Assembly (NCBI GenBank): GCA_021731815.1
Contig: JAKFWO010000026.1
Span: forward strand, 33,959-97,958
From: Hyphomonadaceae bacterium
Lineage (GTDB): Bacteria; Pseudomonadota; Alphaproteobacteria; Caulobacterales; Aquidulcibacteraceae
Length of the DNA stretch: 64,000 bases
Reading direction: 5' to 3'
The notes under the pieces: model-generated
What the model saw: the letters and a program-made list of their open reading frames with translations, nothing else
What the model was told of the DNA's origin: nothing
The model's database searches: none
Part shown: positions 36,291 to 44,774 of the stretch, one piece after another
How positions within the stretch are numbered: the stretch's first letter is position 1
Layout of the letters: every line of letters starts with the position of its first letter
Made by a program: the position numbers and the translations under genes

Positions 36291-36490
36291 CAGCCGCCTC
36301 CCACAAACTGGACGATTTCCACGCAATCACCCTCGGCGAGGAAAGTGGAATCGCGGGCACTGCGCGGCGCAATCGTTCCATTGAGCTCGATGGCCACCCT
36401 TTTGTCCGACAGCGCGAGCCGCTCCAGCAACCGGGCGAGCGACACCGGGCCTTCCAGCTCGAAAGGCGCGCCGTTCAGCCGAATGCGCAT
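36290..36490 (-). CDS. thiS: Sulfur carrier ThiS
   Basis: 66 residues from ATG 36490 ([14 protein letters not shown]); a TTG at 36514 overlapping the hpt stop is an alternative. Ubiquitin-fold protein ending in VQFVGGG, whose C-terminal Gly-Gly is adenylated and thiocarboxylated by ThiF to deliver sulfur to ThiG. The stop shares one base with the thiG ATG, a typical coupled pair. Confidence 0.93.
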   Translation of the reverse strand: MRIRLNGAPFELEGPVSLARLLERLALSDKRVAIELNGTIAPRSARDSTFLAEGDCVEIVQFVGGG

Positions 36491-36510
36491 CGATCCGTTT
36501 TCTGCGAGGG

Positions 36511-37041
36511 TCAATTCCCGTCTTCCATCACGCCGATAAAGGGCAGTTCCCGGCAGCGCCGCCCCACATCCATCCCATAGCCGACCACAAACAGATCGGG
36601 GCAGACGAATCCGACCAGATCGGCTTCGATCGGTGTCACGCGCTTGCCCGGCTTGTCGAGCAATACGGCGATCGACACATTGCGCGCCCCGCGCCCGGCA
36701 ACCAGATCGCGGGCAAAGGACAGGGTTCGCCCCGATTCCAGAATGTCATCGATGATCATCACGTCGCGGCCGGCGACATCGGCCTCAATGTCCTTCCGGA
36801 TCTCGACCTTGCCGCTCGATTGCAGGCCGCCATGATAACTCGCCAGATGCAGGAATTCGACTTCCGGCGACAGCCCGGCATGGTGGAGCGCCCGGATCAG
36901 ATCGGCCGCGAAGATGAAACTGCCCTTGAGGATCGCCACCACCAGCAAATCATGGGGCTGGCGGGCGGCGGCGGCCTCGGCGAGGATCGTGCAGCGCGCG
37001 GCAATGGTCTGGGCATCGAAGAGAACCCGGATATTTTTCAT
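36511..37041 (-). CDS. hpt: Hypoxanthine phosphoribosyltransferase
   Basis: 176 residues from ATG 37041. Type I PRTase fold: PPi loop ILKGSFIFAADLIRAL, the PRPP loop VMIIDDILESGRTLSFARDL, and the purine-binding DLVGFVCPDLFVVGYGMD. It salvages hypoxanthine and guanine. It lies 20 bp upstream of thiS and likely shares a transcript. Confidence 0.95.
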   Translation of the reverse strand: MKNIRVLFDAQTIAARCTILAEAAAARQPHDLLVVAILKGSFIFAADLIRALHHAGLSPEVEFLHLASYHGGLQSSGKVEIRKDIEADVAGRDVMIIDDILESGRTLSFARDLVAGRGARNVSIAVLLDKPGKRVTPIEADLVGFVCPDLFVVGYGMDVGRRCRELPFIGVMEDGN

Positions 37042-37153
37042 GATCCCCTCGAAGGCGGAATCGTAAGCAGTGTCAAGGGCGGTGCATGACGCACGCGGCG
37101 TTCCGGAACCCGGCCTCGCCCCGGGCGGAAAGCGTTTTCCCGCCCGGATAAGG

Positions 37154-37188
37154 CATCTGGTTCAGCGCATCTGGTTCAGCGCATCTGG
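37154..37188. repeat. 14-bp tandem repeat over the thiolase stop codon
   Basis: CATCTGGTTCAGCG occurs at 37154-37167 and 37168-37181 with a third partial copy (CATCTGG) to 37188. The copies include the last codons and stop of the thiolase gene (37176-37178). Confidence 0.9.
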
Positions 37189-38381
37189 AACAGGCCCGCT
37201 GCCCCCATGCCGCCGCCCACGCACATGGTCACCACGCCATATTTTGACTTGCGGCGCTGGCCCTCGAGCAGGATATGGCCCGTGCAGCGCGCGCCGGTCA
37301 TGCCATAGGGATGGCCGATGGAAATCGAGCCGCCATTGACATTATAGACCGAATTATCGATCCCGAGCTTGTCGCGGCAATACAGCGCCTGGGAGGCGAA
37401 GGCCTCGTTGAGTTCCCACAGATCGATATCGGCGACGGAAAGCCCGGTGCGCTCCAGCAGACGTGGCACGGCCTTGACCGGACCAATGCCCATTTCATCG
37501 GGCTCGACGCCCGCTGTGGCAAAGCCCCGGAACACGCCGAGAATTTCGAGCCCCTTGCGCTCGGCGACCTTGCGCTCCATCAGCACGACGGCGGCCCCGC
37601 CATCGGCAAATTGCGAGGCATTGCCCGCCGTCACATATTTGCCCTGCGCGACCTGCTGGCCGCCGGCAAAGACCGGCTTCAGGGAATTCAGGCCCTCGAT
37701 CGTGGTATCGGCGCGGTTGGCTTCGTCCTTGGCCACGGTGATTTCGACCATTGAGGTTTCGCCGGTTGCCTTGTCGAATTTCGCCATTTTGGTGGTGACG
37801 GGGATGATCTCATGGTCGAACAGCCCGGCCTGCTGGGCGGCGGCCATGCGCTTTTGCGATTGCAGGGCGTAGAGGTCCTGGGATTCGCGCGAAACGCCAT
37901 AACGCTCGGCGACGATCTCGGCGGTTTCCAGCATGGTCATCCACAGCGCCGGGGCCCGCATCATCAGGCTCTCTTCGGTGAAGTGGAAAAGATTCATATG
38001 CCCGCCCATCTGCACGAGCGAAATGCTCTCCACCCCGCCGCCGACCATGATATCGGCACCGTTTTGCACGATATGCCCGGCCGCGAGCGCAATGGCATTG
38101 AGCCCCGCCGAGCAGAAGCGGTTGACAGTCGCCCCGGCGGTCGAGGACGGGCAGCCGGCATAGAGCGCAGCGTTGCGCGCGATATTGTGGCCGGTCGCGC
38201 CTTCGGGATTGCCGCAGCCGAGATAGACATCCTCGACTTCGGCGGCATCGATCCCGGCGCGGGCGATTGCGGCCTTGATGGCCTCGCCCGCCAGTTTTGC
38301 GCCATGGGTCTGGTTGAAGCCGCCGCGCTGGGATTTGGCGAGCGCCGTGCGTGCCGTGGAAACGATGACTGCTTCTCTCAT
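37176..38381 (-). CDS. Acetyl-CoA C-acyltransferase (thiolase)
   Basis: 401 residues from ATG 38381. Thiolase superfamily: the nucleophile Cys90 is in [20 protein letters not shown]; the second active-site pieces are [13 protein letters not shown] with the catalytic His and [12 protein letters not shown] with the second Cys. It belongs to the two-substrate thiolase group used in fatty-acid beta-oxidation or acetoacetyl-CoA metabolism; the sequence here does not decide which. It stands alone, with a 15-bp repeat array in its upstream region. Confidence 0.92.
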   Translation of the reverse strand: MREAVIVSTARTALAKSQRGGFNQTHGAKLAGEAIKAAIARAGIDAAEVEDVYLGCGNPEGATGHNIARNAALYAGCPSSTAGATVNRFCSAGLNAIALAAGHIVQNGADIMVGGGVESISLVQMGGHMNLFHFTEESLMMRAPALWMTMLETAEIVAERYGVSRESQDLYALQSQKRMAAAQQAGLFDHEIIPVTTKMAKFDKATGETSMVEITVAKDEANRADTTIEGLNSLKPVFAGGQQVAQGKYVTAGNASQFADGGAAVVLMERKVAERKGLEILGVFRGFATAGVEPDEMGIGPVKAVPRLLERTGLSVADIDLWELNEAFASQALYCRDKLGIDNSVYNVNGGSISIGHPYGMTGARCTGHILLEGQRRKSKYGVVTMCVGGGMGAAGLFQMR

Positions 38382-38406
38382 GAAAGCCTCCCGAATTTTG
38401 CTGTGT

Positions 38407-38492
38407 CCAATGGGCTGTGGATTGGTGGGCTGTGGATTGGTGGGCTGTGGATTGGTGGGCTGTGGATTGGTGGGGCAAGGTTTGGTGGGTGG
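38407..38492. repeat. 15-bp tandem repeat array upstream of the thiolase gene
   Basis: ATTGGTGGGCTGTGG is exact at 38421-38435, 38436-38450 and 38451-38465, with degenerate copies at 38407-38420, 38466-38480 and 38481-38492. It starts 26 bp upstream of the thiolase ATG and spans the region where its promoter or leader should be. Confidence 0.93.
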
Positions 38493-38621
38493 TACGGCGC
38501 GTCAGGCGAAATCTGCCCGCTTTTACCTTTCATGTGCGGTGCATTTCACCCTGACGCAAGCGGATTTGATGTGAAAGCCGCTCAAAAGGGCAATTGACGG
38601 ATTCTGGCCCGACCCGCGCGC

Positions 38622-40004
38622 TCAGCCAGCGGCAACCGCACGGGCTTCCGCCCGTCCGGCCCGCAATTTCTCGGCAATGAGAAACGCGATTTCCAGCGCT
38701 TGCTCGCCATTGAGCCGTGGATCGCAATGGGTGTGATATCGCGAGGAGAGGTCCTCTTCCGTGATCGCCTGCGCCCCGCCAAGGCATTCGGTGACATTCT
38801 GGCCGGACATTTCGAGATGGACGCCGCCGGGATGGGCCCCCTCGGCGGTGAGAATATCCATGAATTGACGGATTTCGCTGAGGATCCGATCAACTGGCCG
38901 GGTTTTGAAGCCGGAATCGGTGCGAAGCGTGTTGCCATGCATCGGATCGCAGGACCACACCACCCTCGCCCCCGAGCGCCGCACGGCACGGACCAGATGC
39001 GGCAACCCGGCCGCCACCTTGTCCGACCCGAAACGGGCGATCAGCGTCAGCCTTCCGGGCTCGTCCTGCGGATTGAGAATATCGATGAGCCGCAGAAGTT
39101 CGTCGGGTTTGAGGTTCGGCCCGCATTTCAGACCGATCGGATTGCGGATCCCGCGGCAGAATTCCACATGCGCGCCATCGGGCTGGCGGGTGCGGTCGCC
39201 GATCCACAGGAAATGGGCGGAAGTATCGTAATATTCGCCGCTGGTGGAATCCACCCGCGTCATGGCTTCCTCGAAACCCAGCAGCAGCGCCTCATGGCTG
39301 GTGAACAGATCGACCTGGCGCATTTGCGGCGTCGAATCCGGCGTCACGCCACAGGCGGCCATGAATTCGAGGCTTTCGGAAATCTTGTCCGCCAGTTCCC
39401 GGTAGCGCTGGCCCTGGGGGCTGTCGGCGACGAAACCCAGATTCCAGCGATGGACATTGTGCAGATCGGCATAGCCGCCGCCGGCAAAGGCGCGCAGCAG
39501 ATTGAGGGTCGCGGCCGATTGGCTGAAGGCCCGCAGCAGACGGTCGGGATCGGGAATGCGCGCTGCGGGCGTGAATTCCATGCCGTTGATATTGTCGCCG
39601 CGATAAGCGGGCAGGGTCACGCCGTCCCGCGTTTCGGTCAATTCCGAGCGCGGCTTGGCGAATTGCCCGGCGATACGGCCGAGCTTGATGACCGGCTTGC
39701 CGCCGGCAAAAGTCAACACCACCGCCATTTGCATGAGCACACGAAAGGTGTCGCGAATATTGTCGGGGTGAAATTCCTTGAAACTCTCGGCGCAATCGCC
39801 GCCCTGAAGCAGGAAGGCATGTCCGTCTGCCGCCTCGGCGAGGGCAGCCTTCAGCTTGCGCGCTTCCCCCGCAAAAACGAGCGGCGGGAAGCCGCGCAAG
39901 ATACGCTCGACCGACCCGAGTGCGGCGGCATCGGGGTAATCATCGGGGATATGCTTCGCCGGAAAGGCGCGCCAGCTGTCAGGAGTCCAGGGATTCTTCT
40001 TCAT
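38622..40004 (-). CDS. aroG: Class II (plant-type) DAHP synthase
   Basis: 460 residues from ATG 40004 ([20 protein letters not shown]). Conserved class II residues are visible: the metal Cys in [48 protein letters not shown] and [20 protein letters not shown] with metal His, and [20 protein letters not shown]. It condenses PEP and erythrose 4-phosphate, the first step of the shikimate pathway. This type is unrelated to the E. coli AroG/F/H enzymes; the symbol is by function only. Confidence 0.95.
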   Translation of the reverse strand: MKKNPWTPDSWRAFPAKHIPDDYPDAAALGSVERILRGFPPLVFAGEARKLKAALAEAADGHAFLLQGGDCAESFKEFHPDNIRDTFRVLMQMAVVLTFAGGKPVIKLGRIAGQFAKPRSELTETRDGVTLPAYRGDNINGMEFTPAARIPDPDRLLRAFSQSAATLNLLRAFAGGGYADLHNVHRWNLGFVADSPQGQRYRELADKISESLEFMAACGVTPDSTPQMRQVDLFTSHEALLLGFEEAMTRVDSTSGEYYDTSAHFLWIGDRTRQPDGAHVEFCRGIRNPIGLKCGPNLKPDELLRLIDILNPQDEPGRLTLIARFGSDKVAAGLPHLVRAVRRSGARVVWSCDPMHGNTLRTDSGFKTRPVDRILSEIRQFMDILTAEGAHPGGVHLEMSGQNVTECLGGAQAITEEDLSSRYHTHCDPRLNGEQALEIAFLIAEKLRAGRAEARAVAAG

Positions 40005-40240
40005 GTGGGTGGTCAGGGAATTTCTCTTGCCGGAGGTCAGCATGGCGCGGATGCGTTGTCGGGATTACGAAATCCGCGCGCAATCCTATCGCCAAAATCA
40101 CGGCGTGGGAACATGATCCGCAGGTCGGAGGTAAAAATTTCCGTGATTCCGGAAAAGACGGACGACAATGGGAAAATTTTCCCGTTGGGTGGACAAAGCC
40201 GCCGCTGCGCGGGCCGCCCGACCGGCACCTGCGAATTCGC

Positions 40241-40642
40241 TCAATAATCAAACGCCTTGCGGTCGCGGGCGATTTTCTTCTTCGCCGCAGCCACCACGAA
40301 GCCCGCGATCACGTCCGAATCGGTTTCGGCCATCATCTTCCCGGCCGGGTCGAGATTATGGGCATCGAGCAAAGCCAGCAATTCAAGCGGGCTTCGCCCA
40401 GCAAGCGCCGCGTGCAAGCCATCCTCGCCCAGACGCTCAATGTCGCGCGTCGGATGAATTTCCTCCGCGACCGGGCTCCGGCTGTGCAGTGTGGGGGCAG
40501 GGCGTTTGGCTTTGGGCGCGCGTTTGGAGGGCGGGGCCCAGGCAGTGAACAGGCTCTCGATCCGGCGGGCGAAAGCAGGATTCTCCTTCGCCTCGGCAAG
40601 GACTGCATCGAACAGCAGTTTCAGTCCCTTCTGCGCCTTCAT
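40241..40642 (-). CDS. Small helical partner protein, cassette 2 (hypothetical)
   Basis: 133 residues from ATG 40642. No named family recognised. Residues 1-30 form an amphipathic helix (KGLKLLFDAVLAEAKENPAF then ARRIESLF), then a basic proline-rich linker, and a C-terminal region (IHPTRDIERLGEDGLHAALA; LELLALLDAHNLDPAGKMMA). The same two modules in the same order occur in the 160-residue protein at 41721-42203. The C-terminal helix-turn-helix-like spacing recalls SAP/Rho-N type nucleic-acid-binding folds, an inference only. It follows the second parA by 40 bp. Confidence 0.7.
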   Translation of the reverse strand: MKAQKGLKLLFDAVLAEAKENPAFARRIESLFTAWAPPSKRAPKAKRPAPTLHSRSPVAEEIHPTRDIERLGEDGLHAALAGRSPLELLALLDAHNLDPAGKMMAETDSDVIAGFVVAAAKKKIARDRKAFDY

Positions 40643-40682
40643 GACCTGAACTCCCTGCGCGTCGGGTCCGGCGCACGCGCCG

Positions 40683-41594
40683 TCATTGCAGCGGCAAACG
40701 GGCCGCATCCGCCGCATCCGCTCCCGCTTGTGGTGCAAAGTTCCGGCTGGCGCGCTCGACCACCTCATCGGCCAATGCCTGCATGACGCTGGCCCCGCTG
40801 CGCCATTTCGCCTCGAAAGAGCGCTTGTCTTCCGAATATTCCGCGGCGCGCGCAATATCCGAATTATAGGGGATGATGGTTTTCAGGCGGGCGAAATCGC
40901 GGTCGATCTCGCCCAATTGCGCCCGCTGGCCGGGTGATGTTTCATCATAGCGTGTCGCGAGAACAAAGGCGCGGTTCTCGTCGCGCTTGCCATGGGGCAG
41001 CAATTTCAGCGCACGCCGCCAGAAGGCCAGAAGGCCCAGCCGCGAGATATAATCGGGCACCGTGGGCAATACGAGATAATCGGACAATGCGATGGCGCAT
41101 TCCGCGAACAGCGAGATCCCGGGCGGGCAATCGAAAATGATATAATCATAATCACGCTGGACGCTGCGCAATCCCGATGCGGCGATGGTCGCCAGCTTGG
41201 CCTGAACGCTTTCGATGGCAAAGCCGCGCCCGGTGAAACGGGCGATGGCGTCGCGCTCGACAAAGCGGAATTCGGGGGTACAGGCGATGAGGTCGAGCGT
41301 GTCGCAGCCCTCGACATCTGACACCTCTTCAAGGACATAGGCCTTGAGTGGCTCCTGTTCGAGCTGTTCGAGCCGTGCCTCGAAAAACTCGTCGATGGTG
41401 CGACCTGCCAGCCGCAAGCCATCCCAGCGGTCCTGGCCCGCCAGCATGATGGAGGCGTTGGACTGGGGATCGAGATCGATCACCAGCACCCGCGCCCGCC
41501 GCCGCAGGGACAGGGCTTCAGCCAAAGCCACGGCGACCGTCGATTTCCCGACGCCGCCTTTCATGTTCACGATGGAGAGTATGATTGCTGTCAT
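40683..41594 (-). CDS. ParA-family ATPase, cassette 2
   Basis: 303 residues from ATG 41594. Deviant Walker A with the signature lysine, KGGVGKST at residues 12-19; Walker A' (VLVIDLDPQSNASIML) and Walker B (YDYIIFDCPPGISLF). It shares with the ParA at 42209-43108 an unusual central block (YVLEEVSDVEGCDTLDLIAC then TPEFRFVERDAIARF) and the stretch LPTVPDYISRLGLLAFW. These proteins form ATP-dimers that move cargo over nucleoid or membrane. No ParB or parS is seen. Start chosen because the longer frame lacks a ribosome site and adds non-ParA sequence. Confidence 0.85.
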   Translation of the reverse strand: MTAIILSIVNMKGGVGKSTVAVALAEALSLRRRARVLVIDLDPQSNASIMLAGQDRWDGLRLAGRTIDEFFEARLEQLEQEPLKAYVLEEVSDVEGCDTLDLIACTPEFRFVERDAIARFTGRGFAIESVQAKLATIAASGLRSVQRDYDYIIFDCPPGISLFAECAIALSDYLVLPTVPDYISRLGLLAFWRRALKLLPHGKRDENRAFVLATRYDETSPGQRAQLGEIDRDFARLKTIIPYNSDIARAAEYSEDKRSFEAKWRSGASVMQALADEVVERASRNFAPQAGADAADAARLPLQ

Positions 41595-41720
41595 GAGACC
41601 GCCCAAAGACGCCGGTGAGGGTAAAGGCACAGTTAAAGAAAAACCGCAATCCGGGCAAAAATGCGCCGATGGCGGATCGCGACTGAGGGAAACTCCGCCG
41701 GCGAGGTGCCCCGCCAAGGG

Positions 41721-42203
41721 TCAGGCGAGGGGCGCGGTCTCATCGGGATCGCGCTCCCTGAGGCGATAGACGATGGTACGCGTCGCCTGATCGATCAGGG
41801 CCGCAGGATTCTGCGCCTGACGGAATTCCGCTTGCGACACCAATTGGTGGGCCCGCACAAAGGCGCGCAAATCCTGGAGATTCATGCGCGACAATGCCCG
41901 TTTCAGTCCGGCCGTTCCGTGCCGGCGGGTATAAGCGAGAGGGTCGAGCGCCCGCGCCGCCATGGTGCCTTCGAGCAGGATCGTCGCCCCCAGCGCCTGG
42001 GCCAGTCTCGCGGCAAAGACCGGGTCCTGTTCGGCCTGTTCCTCGATGATGGCAAAGGCCGCCGACAGATATTCGGCGACGCTCAGCGGCGGCGCGGCAT
42101 CGCGTTCAGCGATCCCCTCATCCGGCTCCGTCGCATCCGCGGCCTCGCCCCCGGGGGCGAGGCGTGCGGCCAATTGGTCGAGCCAGTTTCTGTTGTCGAT
42201 CAT
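41721..42203 (-). CDS. Small helical partner protein, cassette 1 (hypothetical)
   Basis: 160 residues from ATG 42203, five bases after the parA of cassette 1. An acidic Ala/Glu-rich N-terminus leads into a helical block (SVAEYLSAAFAIIEEQAEQD then PVFAARLAQALGATI) and a C-terminal block (LDPLAYTRRHGTAGLKRALS; MNLQDLRAFVRAHQLVSQAE). Both blocks are also found, in the same order, in the 133-residue protein of cassette 2 (DAVLAEAKENPAFARRIESL; HPTRDIERLGEDGLHAALAG). Function unknown; adaptor or DNA-binding partner of the ParA is my inference. Confidence 0.7.
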   Translation of the reverse strand: MIDNRNWLDQLAARLAPGGEAADATEPDEGIAERDAAPPLSVAEYLSAAFAIIEEQAEQDPVFAARLAQALGATILLEGTMAARALDPLAYTRRHGTAGLKRALSRMNLQDLRAFVRAHQLVSQAEFRQAQNPAALIDQATRTIVYRLRERDPDETAPLA

Positions 42204-42208
42204 GGGGG

Positions 42209-43108
42209 CTAATCCGCAGAATTCTTGTCGCTGCCGAGATTGAGAAAAGCGGCGGTCTCATCCCCCAGTTTCCGCACGGAATCCTTGAGACCGCCATATT
42301 TTTCATTGAAATTGCGCATGACATCGGGGCGAATGCGCTCGGAAGCGCGCACGGCATCGCGCGATTGCCGGACCTGGGTGGTGAACAGCCGGAAGCGGCG
42401 ATCGGCCTTGAGTGCCTCGATCTCGCCGCGCATATCCTCGCGCCGGGCCTCGACCTTGGTCAGCAGGGCACCATGCTTGAGCGGACGGTCCACACCGTCG
42501 CGCGCCATGCGCAATCCGAAGGACGCAAAGTCGCGCAGACCAAGGATCGAAATGTAATCGGGCACGGTCGGCGAGATGACGCAATCGGCCACCCGCAGCG
42601 CCGCCCGGCACAAGGAAGTGAATCCCGGCGGGCAATCGAACATTACCACGTCATATTCCGTGAAATGACGGGCGATTTCGCGCAATTTTACCTCAAAGCC
42701 ACGCTCGGCGGCCTGAAGCGAGCCCTTTTCCTGGGCAAAGCGTTCCTCGGCCGCCAGCTCGACAAAGCGCAGTCGCGGGGTGGCAGCGAACAGGTCGACC
42801 CGTCCCGCGCCCGGCTTGCGCTGCTCCTCGAGGTCGGAGGCCTCGCGAATGATATAGGAGCCCAGCACCCCTTCCTGACCATGGATGAAAGCATCGTTGA
42901 GATATTGGGTGAGGGTCTTGGCCTCGGCGGCATATTTCTCGATCGAGCGCCGGCCCAGCATCATATAGGAAATATTCGCCTGGGGATCGAGATCGAGCAC
43001 CAATATCTTGTAGCCGAGGATGGCCAGCCGGTCGGCCATCATCAGCACCGAGGTGGATTTTCCCACCCCGCCCTTGAGATTGGCGATGGCCAGAATCCGC
43101 GCGACCAT
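42209..43108 (-). CDS. ParA-family ATPase, cassette 1
   Basis: 299 residues from ATG 43108, two bases after the aldehyde dehydrogenase stop. Deviant Walker A KGGVGKST at residues 12-19; Walker A' (ILVLDLDPQANISYMML); Walker B (YDVVMFDCPPGFTSLCRAAL). It has the same extra central block (YIIREASDLEEQ, then RVDLFAATPRLRFVE) and SPTVPDYISILGLRDFAS as the second ParA, so the two are paralogues. No Soj/MinD location tag or ParB partner is seen. Confidence 0.85.
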   Translation of the reverse strand: MVARILAIANLKGGVGKSTSVLMMADRLAILGYKILVLDLDPQANISYMMLGRRSIEKYAAEAKTLTQYLNDAFIHGQEGVLGSYIIREASDLEEQRKPGAGRVDLFAATPRLRFVELAAEERFAQEKGSLQAAERGFEVKLREIARHFTEYDVVMFDCPPGFTSLCRAALRVADCVISPTVPDYISILGLRDFASFGLRMARDGVDRPLKHGALLTKVEARREDMRGEIEALKADRRFRLFTTQVRQSRDAVRASERIRPDVMRNFNEKYGGLKDSVRKLGDETAAFLNLGSDKNSAD

Positions 43109-43110
43109 GC

Positions 43111-44610
43111 TCAGCGCCGGATCCGGGCGTCGAGATAGGCCTTGATCGCCGCGCCAAAGGGGGGTCGCAAATTGGCCAGCGGCCCGATATCCTTGGGCAA
43201 TTGCCGATAGATGGCGCGCTTGTGGCTGAATTCCAGAAAGCCGTCGCGGCCATGATAGGCCCCCATGCCCGAGGGGCCGATCCCGCCAAAGGGCAGATCC
43301 TCCATCGCCACATGAAAGATCACGTCATTGACCGTCACGCCGCCCGACAGGGTGCGGCCCAGAACTGCGGCTTCCTCCGCCGGATCCTTGCCGAAATAAT
43401 AGAGCGCCAGCGGGCGCGGCCCGGAATTGATATGATCGATCGCCGTCTCGATCCGCTCATATTGCATCACCGGCAGCAGGGGGCCGAAGATCTCCTCCTG
43501 CATCACCTTCATTGCAGGCGTCGCGCCCAGAATGAGGGTCGGTGTGATGAAGCGCGTATTTCCGGTTCTGGCCGGATTTTCCGTATCGAGCGGTGCGATC
43601 ACCGCGCCCTTGTCGCGCGCGTCATCGATATAGGCTTCCACCCGGTTGAAATGGCGGTCATTGATCATGGCCGTATAATCGGGTGATCCCGCAGCGCCTT
43701 GCGGATACATTGCCTGATGCGCCGCGAGGGCAGCGGCGGCAAATTCCGAAACTTTTTCGGAGGGCACAATCGCATAATCGGGCGCAAGGCAGATCTGGCC
43801 GGCATTCATCGTCTTGCCCGCGAGAATGCGCGCCGCAGCGAGGCTCATTTCCGCCGAGCGGCCGAGCAGAGCCGGGCTCTTGCCACCCAGCTCCAATGTC
43901 AGGGGCACGAGATTTTCGGCGGCCGCGCGCATCACATGGCGGGCGACAGATGTGGCACCCGTAAACACCAGATGGTCGAAGGCCAGACCCGAAAAGGCAG
44001 CGCCCAGTTCCGGCCCGCCGGTCACCACCGCCAATTCATCCACGGCAAAGCTCTTGCCGATGATTTCGGCCAGCAATGCCGAGGTGAGAGGCGTCAGCTC
44101 GCTCGGCTTGATCATCGCCCGATTGCCGGCCGCCAACACGCCCGCCAGCGGTGCCATCGCCAATTGCACCGGGAAATTCCATGGCGCGATGATCCCGATC
44201 ACGCCCTTGGGCTGGAAGCGGATTTCGGCGCGCGCGCCCATCAAGGCGGCGAGGGGCGGGGTCACCGGGCGTTTTTCCGGGCGCATCCAGCGGTCGAGAT
44301 GACGACGGGCGTGTTTGAGGGATTCGATGGAGCCCGCAATATCGGCCAGCCGGCTCACGGTTTTCGCGCGGCCGCCGAAATCGGCATCGATGGCGTCGGC
44401 AATCGGGCCGGAATGATCGACCAGCATGCCGATGGCCCGATCGATCCGGTCACGCCGGGTGGCGGCGGAAGGAGGGCCTTCCCGGGTTTGTGCGAGTTTT
44501 TGCAGTTGGAGAATTTCACCAAGCCGGGCGAAGGGTGTGCTCGCTTCCGGTGAACAGGGCATGGGCGTTTCCCGGGCCGGCGCAGAAGACAATGAGGAAT
44601 CCGTATTCAT
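43111..44610 (-). CDS. NAD(P)-dependent aldehyde dehydrogenase (coniferyl-aldehyde dehydrogenase-like)
   Basis: 499 residues from ATG 44610 (the ORF start further upstream has no support). ALDH superfamily: APWNFPVQLAMAPLAGVLAA, the oxyanion Asn region, the general base in VPLTLELGGKSPALLGRSAE and the catalytic Cys in MNAGQICLAPDYAIVPSEK, then PVMQYERIETAIDHINSGPR and DLPFGGIGPSGMGAYHGRDG. The short length and sequence are like CalB-type coniferyl-aldehyde dehydrogenases. Its stop is two bases from the first parA, so the ATPase cassettes are probably in its transcript. Confidence 0.88.
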   Translation of the reverse strand: MNTDSSLSSAPARETPMPCSPEASTPFARLGEILQLQKLAQTREGPPSAATRRDRIDRAIGMLVDHSGPIADAIDADFGGRAKTVSRLADIAGSIESLKHARRHLDRWMRPEKRPVTPPLAALMGARAEIRFQPKGVIGIIAPWNFPVQLAMAPLAGVLAAGNRAMIKPSELTPLTSALLAEIIGKSFAVDELAVVTGGPELGAAFSGLAFDHLVFTGATSVARHVMRAAAENLVPLTLELGGKSPALLGRSAEMSLAAARILAGKTMNAGQICLAPDYAIVPSEKVSEFAAAALAAHQAMYPQGAAGSPDYTAMINDRHFNRVEAYIDDARDKGAVIAPLDTENPARTGNTRFITPTLILGATPAMKVMQEEIFGPLLPVMQYERIETAIDHINSGPRPLALYYFGKDPAEEAAVLGRTLSGGVTVNDVIFHVAMEDLPFGGIGPSGMGAYHGRDGFLEFSHKRAIYRQLPKDIGPLANLRPPFGAAIKAYLDARIRR

Positions 44611-44774
44611 GTGCTGTTTTGCCTCGCCTTTTTGGCGCATTGGCGGACCGCGCCGGCTCTTGCGTTACCTCTTCATAGCCGGAATTCGCTCGCAAATCGC
44701 GACTTTCGCGCAGCCCGATATTTACGAAGAATTGGCGGTTTCATCCTACGATCGATTGATTGAAGCGAGAGGGG

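Noticed and set aside
40241..43108. Plasmid or chromosome partition (parAB) locus
   Set aside because: No ParB-type HTH or CTPase protein, no parS-like inverted repeats, and the surroundings are core genes. A duplicated partner pair does not fit parAB.
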